A stretch of DNA of 16,645 bases from Flavobacterium psychrophilum (lineage in GTDB: Bacteria > Bacteroidota > Bacteroidia > Flavobacteriales > Flavobacteriaceae), in contig CAMBHH010000066.1 in assembly GCA_945866505.1 (NCBI GenBank), forward strand, positions 1 to 16,645, written 5' to 3'. A program made the translations under genes and the position numbers. Shown in pieces: positions 6,496 to 14,297 of the stretch. The notes under the pieces were generated by a model. It had not been told where the DNA came from. It did no database searches and saw only the letters and a list, made by a program, of their open reading frames with translations. Positions within the stretch are counted from its first letter, which is position 1. Every line of letters begins with the position of its first letter.

Positions 6496-8547
6496 ATGAA
6501 AAAAACGCTTTATAAATTCATTATACTGTTTTTTGTCCTCATAATTTTTTTGACAAACGCCCATTCGCAATCCCTACCCATTTCTTATTATGGCATTTGG
6601 GATAGAGGCGAAGGTATAGTAGATTATTCAGATCCAAAGGCAGATTTTGTTTTGGGTATAGAAACTTCAGCGAGATGGGATGATATTCAGCCTAATGGTC
6701 CAAACAGCTGGGACTTTACTGTTTTTCAGCAAACTTTGGATCTTGCTGTTGCCAATAATAAGTTGATTCGGTTTAGTATTAATGTCGGGGGAGATTCCCC
6801 AATGTGGCTTTTTAATAATAGTGTTCCAAGAGTATATGTAAATAGCAACGCTCCCAAGAATGATCAATACGCCAATCGATACCCGTATTATTTAGATCCA
6901 GAGCATAAAATGTTCTATTTTAAAATGATTGAAAAATTTGCACTTTTTTTGAGAAATCAGCCTCCAGAAAAATTTAAGCATATTGCTTTTGTCCAAGTAA
7001 AAACAGGTGCAACCGGTGATGAAGAACCGTATAAAGGAACTGTTGTTGATGCTAATTATGCCATATCCTCGGCACAATGGGAACAATTTCGCTTAGATGC
7101 TTTCAATCAATTTAAAAAATGTTTCAACGATGTTCCTGATCGAAAAGTTGTTTTGATATTCAATAATGTAGATCCCATCAAACAACCGGAAGCCTACAAT
7201 TACGTCATGAACGATTTAGACCCGGTAATTGGTTTTGGCATTAAGGGCGGAGCCTATAACCGAGGGCATCATTTATCAGATGAGCAAACTTTCAAAGAGC
7301 AATGGAATCCATTTTTAATCAATCCGAAGTTAAGTGTTTTGAATCCCAAAGGAATAAAACTATTTTCAGCTTCAGAAATGGATCAGTCGTGGACAAAAGG
7401 TTTTTTTGCTTTAAACTATGAAATTGGGTTTTATTGGTCATCCCTTGGAGGTATTAATACTGGGGTTTCTTGCTCAAACATTTCGGTAAGTGCCATGCGG
7501 TATGCTTTTGCTAATCCTGGGATTATTGAAACTTTTAAAATGTACAACAGATACGCTCAACAGGTTTATCCTGAAACGGCAACAATCGCTTTTTCTGTTT
7601 TTCACGAAGGTCTAAATGCTGCCGATAAAGATAAATTTCCTGAAAATACTTATGGAAAAGCAACGATGAGCAATATAGCACGCTATCAAAAAATATGTGA
7701 CGACCCTAAATATTATAGTAGAGGAGCCCGCATGGAGGATATGGCCGCCGTAGTATTAGGACAAGTTGGTCAGCGTGAAAATCAAGATTTTTACAATGAT
7801 GCGGGCTGGGAGATTTGCGAGGGAAACATTGAGCGATTTTTTACTCAAATTAAACCTGATGACACTTCAATAGGCCTATTTAGAGTTCGAGGTGCGATTA
7901 CTGCCAATTCATCAAAATACGACCGTTTTGCTCGTTCTTTTGAGAATGCAACGGGCAAAAATACGATGTATTTTAAATTCGACAAAGAGGTGTTTAGCAA
8001 CTCAATCCCTAAAAGTTTACAATTCAAAATCATTTGGCTGGATAAAACCGTTGGTTCGACTTGGGCATTTAAATACAGATCGGCTCAAGGAATTAAAGAG
8101 GCAAAACGAGTAACTGGACTAGGAGATAATACTTGGAAAGAAGTAACCTTTACGATTACTGATGCCATTGTAGATAGCAAGGGAGTAAATGGTTCTGATT
8201 TTACGCTAGAAAACACCGATACTGTTGACGATATTTTTAACGGTATCGAAGTTGGAATCGAAAGAACAAATTTGTCAGTAGCTAAAAACACAGTACTTCC
8301 ATCCGATTTTATTTCACTTTTTAAACAAAATGAATTCAATGCCAAAATCAATTTAAATGCAAATTCAAATTCAAATGCTAATATTAAACTTTATGCAATC
8401 AATGGCAGTTTAATTTTATCTGAAGATATTATTCTTAAAGTTGGGAACACTTTTTTCTCAAAGACAGTATCTGTTCCATCGGGAATTTATATAGCAGTAT
8501 TAAAAACGGAGAGTCAGTCAGTTTCTCAAAAACTTATAAAGGAATAA
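6496..8547 (+). CDS. GH-like protein A: putative clan GH-A hydrolase, long form with T9SS-type tail
   Basis: This is a secreted 683-residue protein with a signal peptide (about 1-25, ending AHSQ). Residues 27-450 read as a (beta/alpha)8 barrel: WDRGEG (35-40), then ARWDDIQPNGPNSWDF, the first-strand pattern of GH42/GH-A enzymes. By analogy the acid/base would be E176 in KTGATGDEEPYKG and the nucleophile E294 in FSASEMD. Residues 455-590 form a C-terminal galactose-binding-like beta-sandwich (YDRFARSFENATGKNTMYF; ends DDIFNGIEVGIER). Residues about 605-683 are a T9SS-type sorting domain (INGSLILSED, SGIYIAVLK, QKLIK) that lacks the usual YPNP. A surface enzyme is predicted. Only this copy has seven extra residues (279-285) before the nucleophile strand. 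It is the first gene of an operon, 13 nt before B. The GH family is not recognised, and the activity and catalytic residues are inferred. Confidence 0.85.
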   Translation: MKKTLYKFIILFFVLIIFLTNAHSQSLPISYYGIWDRGEGIVDYSDPKADFVLGIETSARWDDIQPNGPNSWDFTVFQQTLDLAVANNKLIRFSINVGGDSPMWLFNNSVPRVYVNSNAPKNDQYANRYPYYLDPEHKMFYFKMIEKFALFLRNQPPEKFKHIAFVQVKTGATGDEEPYKGTVVDANYAISSAQWEQFRLDAFNQFKKCFNDVPDRKVVLIFNNVDPIKQPEAYNYVMNDLDPVIGFGIKGGAYNRGHHLSDEQTFKEQWNPFLINPKLSVLNPKGIKLFSASEMDQSWTKGFFALNYEIGFYWSSLGGINTGVSCSNISVSAMRYAFANPGIIETFKMYNRYAQQVYPETATIAFSVFHEGLNAADKDKFPENTYGKATMSNIARYQKICDDPKYYSRGARMEDMAAVVLGQVGQRENQDFYNDAGWEICEGNIERFFTQIKPDDTSIGLFRVRGAITANSSKYDRFARSFENATGKNTMYFKFDKEVFSNSIPKSLQFKIIWLDKTVGSTWAFKYRSAQGIKEAKRVTGLGDNTWKEVTFTITDAIVDSKGVNGSDFTLENTDTVDDIFNGIEVGIERTNLSVAKNTVLPSDFISLFKQNEFNAKINLNANSNSNANIKLYAINGSLILSEDIILKVGNTFFSKTVSVPSGIYIAVLKTESQSVSQKLIKE

Positions 8548-8560
8548 AAATTGAATCAAC

Positions 8561-10321
8561 ATGAAATTTAAAAACAACAGCTTTAGAGTATTCCTTTTTG
8601 CGATTCTTTCTTTTGTTTATGTAGCCAAGGCTCAAAAAATAGCAGTACCCATAAGTTCTTATGGTACTTGGGATCGTGGCGAAGGAATTGACGATTATGA
8701 TAATCCAAAAGCCGATTTTGTAATGGGAATAGAAGTAGGCGCGCGTTGGGCTGATGTACAGCCAAATGGACCAAATAAATTTGATTTTTCTGTTGTTCAA
8801 AACACATTAGATAGAGCGGCCAAATATCATAAAATAGTTAAAATGAGTATCAATGTGGGACAAGATGCGCCACTGTGGCTTTTTAAAAATGGTGTTCCTC
8901 TAGTTAATGTAAAAAGCAATAAACCTAAGAATGATAAATATGCAGATTCCAACCCCTATTATCTGAATGAAACGTACAAAAATTATTATTTTGAACTGAT
9001 TAAGCAGTTTTCACTTTTTTTAAGAAACCAACCTCAAAATAAATTTGACTGTATCTCATTTGTACAAGTAAAAACAGGTTCGACAGGAGATGAAGAACCT
9101 TATAAAGGCGATCCTTATAATAAAGAATACATAATTCCTAAAGATAAATGGGAAGCATTTCGCCTAGAATCCTTCACTCAATTTAAAAAATATTTCAATG
9201 ATGTAACCGATCGTCAGATTGTATTAACATTTAATAATGTAGATCCTGAAAAACAACCTGAAGCTTTCAATTGGGTAATGACAAAAATAGACCCTCAAAT
9301 TGGGTTTGGGATAAAAGGCGGCGCATACAATAGAGGGCATCATTTAACCGGTGAGCAATCGTTCAAAAAACAATGGACACCATATTTAATAAATCCAAAA
9401 GGAATGAAGTTGTTCTCTGCCTCAGAAATGGATCAGTCTTGGCAAAAGCCTATTTTTAATCTTAATACAGAACTTGGTTTTTATTGGGCAGCATTGGGCG
9501 CTATAAATACAGGGCTTTCCTCAACCAATATGTCTAAAGGAGCCATGCAATTCGGTTATGAAAACAAAGAGATTAGCGATATTTTCAGAATGTACAATAA
9601 ATACGCCCAGCAAGTTTATCCTGCAACGGCAACAGCGGCAGTTTGTGTATTTCATGAAGGTCTTAATGCTGCAGACAAAGTCAAATTTCTAGAAAGCAAG
9701 TATGGAAAAGCGATTCCTAACAATACAGAAAGATATTCAGCTATTTGCAATGATCCTATCTACAAAAACAGAGGTGCCAAAATGGATGATTTAGAAGCTG
9801 CTGCTATAGGTCAAGTAAACCAAAGGGAAAAACAAACAGGATATAACGATGCTGGATGGGACATTGCCGAAGGAAATTACGAACGATTTCTAACTCAAAT
9901 TAATCCAGATGAAACCTCAATTGGATTATTTAGAGTACGCGGCACCATTGATAAAAAATCCTCGAAGTACGATCGTTTTGCACGTTCGTTTGAAAATGCA
10001 ACAGGCAAAAACACGATGTATTTTAAATTTGATGACGAGATGTTTGCCAATTCAAAACCTAAGAATTTAAAATTCACCATTACCTGGTTGGATAAAAACG
10101 CAGGTTCAATTTGGGCTTTGCAATATAACCAGGGAAAACAAATGAAAACCGCTCTTGAAGTAAAGGGAAAAGGAGATAATAAATGGAAGACTGCGATTGT
10201 AGATGTCGCTGATATGTCATTAGATCATAATGGAGCACTACAATCTGATTTTGTCTTGGTAAATACCGATAAAACAGATGATATTTTTAACGGTATTGAA
10301 GTCGATATTCAAAGAAATTAA
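8561..10321 (+). CDS. GH-like protein B: putative clan GH-A hydrolase, short periplasmic form
   Basis: This is a 586-residue paralogue of A with a signal peptide (about 1-25, ending VAKAQ), no lipobox and no T9SS tail; it stops right after the beta-sandwich (DDIFNGIEVDIQRN), so it should be a soluble periplasmic protein. The barrel holds WDRGEGIDDY (37-46), candidate acid/base E178 (KTGSTGDEEPYKG) and candidate nucleophile E289 (FSASEMD). IKGGAYNRGHHL (251-262), FHEGLNAAD (364-372) and YNDAGWDIAEGNYERF (428-443) are shared with the other three copies. The C-terminal sandwich (450-586) is about 84% identical to D and about 62% to A by hand count. It lies 13 nt after A and is surely cotranscribed. 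It probably works on products released by A or C; the substrate is unknown. Confidence 0.85.
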   Translation: MKFKNNSFRVFLFAILSFVYVAKAQKIAVPISSYGTWDRGEGIDDYDNPKADFVMGIEVGARWADVQPNGPNKFDFSVVQNTLDRAAKYHKIVKMSINVGQDAPLWLFKNGVPLVNVKSNKPKNDKYADSNPYYLNETYKNYYFELIKQFSLFLRNQPQNKFDCISFVQVKTGSTGDEEPYKGDPYNKEYIIPKDKWEAFRLESFTQFKKYFNDVTDRQIVLTFNNVDPEKQPEAFNWVMTKIDPQIGFGIKGGAYNRGHHLTGEQSFKKQWTPYLINPKGMKLFSASEMDQSWQKPIFNLNTELGFYWAALGAINTGLSSTNMSKGAMQFGYENKEISDIFRMYNKYAQQVYPATATAAVCVFHEGLNAADKVKFLESKYGKAIPNNTERYSAICNDPIYKNRGAKMDDLEAAAIGQVNQREKQTGYNDAGWDIAEGNYERFLTQINPDETSIGLFRVRGTIDKKSSKYDRFARSFENATGKNTMYFKFDDEMFANSKPKNLKFTITWLDKNAGSIWALQYNQGKQMKTALEVKGKGDNKWKTAIVDVADMSLDHNGALQSDFVLVNTDKTDDIFNGIEVDIQRN

Positions 10322-10341
10322 TTTATATAAAGGAACTAAAA

Positions 10342-10404
10342 ATGAGCATTAAATTGCATGACTTTTGTCTTTTGCCTAAAACCTTGAACTTAAAAAATAT
10401 TTAA
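10342..10404 (+). other. 20-codon ORF in the B-C gap (doubtful)
   Basis: ATG at 10342 opens a 20-codon frame (MSIKLHDFCLL...) that ends with TAA at 10404, one nucleotide before the ATG of protein C at 10406. An A-rich stretch with AGGAA precedes it. The tight junction would fit a translated leader coupled to C, but the length is within chance expectation and there is no homology evidence. Confidence 0.15.
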
Positions 10405-10405
10405 A

Positions 10406-12457
10406 ATGAATGCAATTCTTTTTAAATATTTCACACTATCCGTTATAATGTTTGTATGTTTTACAACAATACAAGCACAATCTTTGCCAATTTCTAGCTA
10501 TGGTGTTTGGGATAGAGGTGGTAAAATTACTGATTTTTCAAAAGGTAACGTCGATTTTGTAATGGGTATTGAGGAAGCTGCAAAATGGGAAGATATTGAA
10601 CATGTTAAGGGAACTTTTGATTTTTCTTCTTTACAGGCAGCAATAGATAAAGCCTATACTAATAATAAACCAATCAGACTAAGTGTAGAGGTTGGACCTG
10701 ATGCACCGCTTTGGATGTACAAAGGTGAACCTTACTCAGGTGGCACTCCTTATCCACAAGTGGAAAAAGTAACGACCAGTGGTGGCAATGATAAAGCAGG
10801 CTGGCCTTTTTATCCGGAATATCTAAGCCAAACATATCAAGATTATTTATGGATATTTTTAAGTAAATTTTCCGATTTTATAAGAGATCAACCGCAAAGG
10901 AAATTTGCAAAAATAGCATTTGTTCAAGTTAAAACTGGCGCTACCGGAGACGAAATTCCTTACAAGGGGAATGTTGATAATCCCATTTATGATATTGCAG
11001 ACAAAGATTGGTACGCCTTTCGTGAAAAAGTTTTTGGGAAATACAAACAATATTTCAATGATGTACCGACTAGGCCCATAGTTTTAACATTCAATGACAT
11101 TGACCCATCAGATACCAATGAATTGTATGCTTGGAACTGGGTTACCACAAATATTGATCCTAAAATTGGTTTTGGAATCAAAGGAGGTGCATTCAATAGA
11201 GGTCATCATTTAACGGGCGAGCAATCCTACAAGGAATCTCTTTACAATTATTTAGTCAATCCTAAAGGGTTGAAATTATTTTCAGGATCAGAAATGGACG
11301 GTACAACACAGTCTCCCTATTTTCAAATATGTGAAGATATGAGTTATTATTGGGCAGCACTTGGAGGAATCAATGTAGGCTTGTCTACTAATAATTTGAA
11401 TGCTGTTGCAATGGATTATGCGATAAATAATCCTATTGGTTTAGAGACATTTAGAATGTTCACCAGGTATGCACAACAGGTGTACCCTGCAACGGCGACA
11501 ACTGCATTTTGTATATTTCACGATGGATTGAATTCTGCAAATACAGATCGATTTCCTATAAAAGATTTTGGAGGTACTAGAGCAACTATGGACAACAGAG
11601 ATCGCTACACAGCGATATGTAAAGCCTACGAAAGCAGAGGGGCACGAATGGATGATTTAGCGGCTGTTGTTCAAGGGCAAGTTTATCAAAGAGCCAATCA
11701 AACTGGGCTGAATGATGCAGGTTGGAATATTGCAGAAGGAAATATTGAACGCTTTTTTACTCAAATTAATCCTAATGAAACTTCAATTGGCCTATTTAGA
11801 GTTCGCGGGGAGATTACCGCAACATCAGCAAAATACGATCGTTTCGCACGTTCTTTTGAAAATGCAACGGGTAAAAACACAATGTATTTTAAATTTGATT
11901 CAGAGGTTTTTACCAGTTCTATCCCTAAAAGTTTAAAGTTCAAAATTATTTGGCTAGATAAAATCGCCGGTTCAACCTGGTCCTTTCGATATAAGTCTGC
12001 ATCAGGTTCAAAAGAAGCGATTCAAGTAACAGGCCTAGGAGATAATGCTTGGAAAGAAGTAAATTTCACGATAACAGATGCGGTTGTTGATGGCAGTGGT
12101 GTAAACGGTTCCGATTTTACCTTGGTAAATACGGATGCACTAGATGATATTTTTAACGGTATAGAAGTAGGTATAGAGAGAACCATTTTGTCAGTGAGCT
12201 CAAATTCAATACCTGCAACAGATTTTGTTCCGTTTTTCAAACAAAATATGTTCAATGCCAATATTTACTGGAATACAAATTCAAAGGCCAACATTAAACT
12301 ATTTACTATTAACGGTAGTCTAATACTTTCAGAAGATATTGTGTTAAAAGCGGGACAGACTATTTTTTCTAAAGCTTTGGAAATTCCTTCTGGCATTTAT
12401 ATTTCAGTTTTAAAATCGGATGGAAAATCTTCATCTCAAAAATTAATTAAAAAATAA
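10406..12457 (+). CDS. GH-like protein C: putative clan GH-A hydrolase, long form with T9SS-type tail
   Basis: This 683-residue paralogue has a signal peptide (about 1-25, ending IQAQ) and a T9SS-type tail (about 605-683: INGSLILSED, SGIYISVLK, QKLIKK) like that of A, also without YPNP, so surface export is predicted. Candidate acid/base is E183 (KTGATGDEIPYKG) and nucleophile E296 (FSGSEMD). Its barrel is the most divergent of the four: WDRGGKITDF replaces the GxGIxDY form, a Gly/Pro-rich loop with GGTPYPQVEKVTTSGG (112-127) replaces the region around residues 111-125 of A, and FHEGL becomes FHDGL (D373). In contrast its beta-sandwich is about 81% identical to that of A by hand count. This suggests the same architecture with a different substrate or linkage preference. 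It follows B after 84 nt. Confidence 0.85.
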   Translation: MNAILFKYFTLSVIMFVCFTTIQAQSLPISSYGVWDRGGKITDFSKGNVDFVMGIEEAAKWEDIEHVKGTFDFSSLQAAIDKAYTNNKPIRLSVEVGPDAPLWMYKGEPYSGGTPYPQVEKVTTSGGNDKAGWPFYPEYLSQTYQDYLWIFLSKFSDFIRDQPQRKFAKIAFVQVKTGATGDEIPYKGNVDNPIYDIADKDWYAFREKVFGKYKQYFNDVPTRPIVLTFNDIDPSDTNELYAWNWVTTNIDPKIGFGIKGGAFNRGHHLTGEQSYKESLYNYLVNPKGLKLFSGSEMDGTTQSPYFQICEDMSYYWAALGGINVGLSTNNLNAVAMDYAINNPIGLETFRMFTRYAQQVYPATATTAFCIFHDGLNSANTDRFPIKDFGGTRATMDNRDRYTAICKAYESRGARMDDLAAVVQGQVYQRANQTGLNDAGWNIAEGNIERFFTQINPNETSIGLFRVRGEITATSAKYDRFARSFENATGKNTMYFKFDSEVFTSSIPKSLKFKIIWLDKIAGSTWSFRYKSASGSKEAIQVTGLGDNAWKEVNFTITDAVVDGSGVNGSDFTLVNTDALDDIFNGIEVGIERTILSVSSNSIPATDFVPFFKQNMFNANIYWNTNSKANIKLFTINGSLILSEDIVLKAGQTIFSKALEIPSGIYISVLKSDGKSSSQKLIKK

Positions 12458-12511
12458 AATTCTCGGGATCTTAAGAATCCACTAATCAATAAATAACTTT
12501 AATATTTAATA

Positions 12512-14269
12512 ATGAAAATTCAAACAATTAAATATGTTTTCTTCGGAATTACATTATTCTTTTTTTCAAATGTTTTAAAGGCACAAAAAGTTGCCGTACC
12601 CATTAGCGCTTATGGGACTTGGGATCGCGGTGGCGGAATTGATGATTACTCCAATCCTAAAGCTGATTTTGTAATGGGAATAGAAGTATCAGCTAAATGG
12701 TCAGAAGTGCAACCAAAAGGACCAACAAAATATGATTTTTCTATGTTTCAAGATGTTTTAGACAAAGCAGCGAAATACCATAAGATTGTTAAAATGAGTA
12801 TTGATGTAGGGCCGTATTCTCCGTTATGGATTTATGATAATGGGGTTCCTTTAGTAAAGGTCACTAGCGATAAGCCGGAAAAGCACGAAAAGAAATTTGT
12901 CAATTACCCTTTTTATACAAATGAAAATCATAAAAAATATTATTTTCAACTGATTAATCAATTTTCGCTTTTCTTAAGAAAGCAACCTAAAAGCACATTT
13001 GATTGTATTGCATTTGTTCAGATAAAAACGGGAGCAACTGGCGATGAATCACCCTATAAAGGCACACCTGATAATAAGGAGTATAAAATTGCGAACAAGG
13101 ATTGGGAGAATTTTAGATTAGAATCCTTTACGCAATTCAAAAAATGTTTTAACGACGTTAGTGATCGTCAGATTGTTTTGATTTTCAATTGTGTAGATGC
13201 CGAAAAACAGCCAGAAGCGCACGATTGGGTAATGAATACTATTGATCCCAAAATTGGTTTTGGTATCAAAGGTGGTGCTTACAATAGAGGACACCATTTG
13301 TCTGGTGAACAATCATTTTCAAAGAAATGGGTTCCTTATTTAGTGAATCCTAAAGGAATGAAATTATTCTCTGCCTCCGAAATGGATGCATCTTGGAATA
13401 AGCCTATTTTTAATATCAACAAAGAAGTTGGTTTTTACTGGTCAGCGCTGAGTGGAATGGTTACAGGTATTTCTTCTACCAATATGCAAAAAGGGGCTAT
13501 AGAATATGGATACGATCGCAAAGAGATAAGTGATATTTTTAGAATGACTAATAAATATTACCAACAAGTATACCCTGCAACGGCAACTTGTGCAGTCTCA
13601 GTTTTTCACGAGGGTTTAGATTCTCAAAACGTCAAAAAATTTCCAGAAGATAAATTCGGAAAAGCAAGCAGAGGAAATCTAGAACGCTATACCAATATTT
13701 GCAAAGGCTATGAATCTAGAGGCGCTAAAATGGATGATATGAAAAATGTATTAGAAGGTCAAGTCAATCAACGTGCTTGGCAAACGGGTTACAATGATGC
13801 TGGTTGGGATATACTAGAAGGTAATTACGAACGCTTTTTGTATCAAATAAATCCCGATGAAACCTCAATAGGTTTGTTTAGAGTACGCGGAACCATTGAT
13901 AAAAAGTCATCTAAATACGATCGTTTTGCCCGTTCTTTTGAAAATGCAACTGGAAAAAACACCATGTTTTTTAAGTTTGATGATGAAATGTTCTCCACTT
14001 CTAAACCTAAAAGTTTAAAATTCACCATTACTTGGCTCGATAAAAATGCGGGTTCTACTTGGGCATTGAAATACAGCAAAAGTAAAGAAATGAAAACTGC
14101 TCTCGAGGTAAAAGGCAAAGGAGATAATCAATGGAAAACGGCTGTTATTGATGTCGCAGATATGGAGTTAAACCATAAAGGCGAGTTGGGTTCCGATTTT
14201 ATTTTGGTTAATACAGATAAAGTGGATGATATTTTTAATGGTATTCAAGTAGATATTCAAAGAAAGTAA
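12512..14269 (+). CDS. GH-like protein D: putative clan GH-A hydrolase, short periplasmic form
   Basis: This 585-residue paralogue has a signal peptide (about 1-25, ending VLKAQ) and no T9SS tail; it ends at DDIFNGIQVDIQRK, as B does, so it should be periplasmic. Candidate acid/base is E179 (KTGATGDESPYKG) and nucleophile E290 (FSASEMD). WDRGGGIDDY (37-46), IKGGAYNRGHHL and YNDAGWDILEGNYERF are conserved. It is nearest to B throughout: about 84% in the sandwich and about two-thirds in the first half of the barrel, by hand count. Differences from B in the barrel include FNCVDA for FNNVDP and SGMVTGI for GAINTGL, near presumed active-site loops. It lies 54 nt after C and 28 nt before the next sulfatase, within the same operon. 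The function is inferred as for B. Confidence 0.85.
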   Translation: MKIQTIKYVFFGITLFFFSNVLKAQKVAVPISAYGTWDRGGGIDDYSNPKADFVMGIEVSAKWSEVQPKGPTKYDFSMFQDVLDKAAKYHKIVKMSIDVGPYSPLWIYDNGVPLVKVTSDKPEKHEKKFVNYPFYTNENHKKYYFQLINQFSLFLRKQPKSTFDCIAFVQIKTGATGDESPYKGTPDNKEYKIANKDWENFRLESFTQFKKCFNDVSDRQIVLIFNCVDAEKQPEAHDWVMNTIDPKIGFGIKGGAYNRGHHLSGEQSFSKKWVPYLVNPKGMKLFSASEMDASWNKPIFNINKEVGFYWSALSGMVTGISSTNMQKGAIEYGYDRKEISDIFRMTNKYYQQVYPATATCAVSVFHEGLDSQNVKKFPEDKFGKASRGNLERYTNICKGYESRGAKMDDMKNVLEGQVNQRAWQTGYNDAGWDILEGNYERFLYQINPDETSIGLFRVRGTIDKKSSKYDRFARSFENATGKNTMFFKFDDEMFSTSKPKSLKFTITWLDKNAGSTWALKYSKSKEMKTALEVKGKGDNQWKTAVIDVADMELNHKGELGSDFILVNTDKVDDIFNGIQVDIQRK

Positions 14270-14297
14270 AATAGTATTGTATCATAAATTCAAAAAA

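Noticed and set aside
12466..12480. Possible hairpin GGAT...ATCC in the C-D gap
   Set aside because: Only four base pairs around a 7-nt loop with no T tract; too weak to call a terminator inside a tight operon.
14277..14297. TTG start for the third sulfatase
   Set aside because: ATG at 14298 begins a normal MKKSF signal peptide with an A-rich stretch just before it; the seven extra residues add nothing recognisable.
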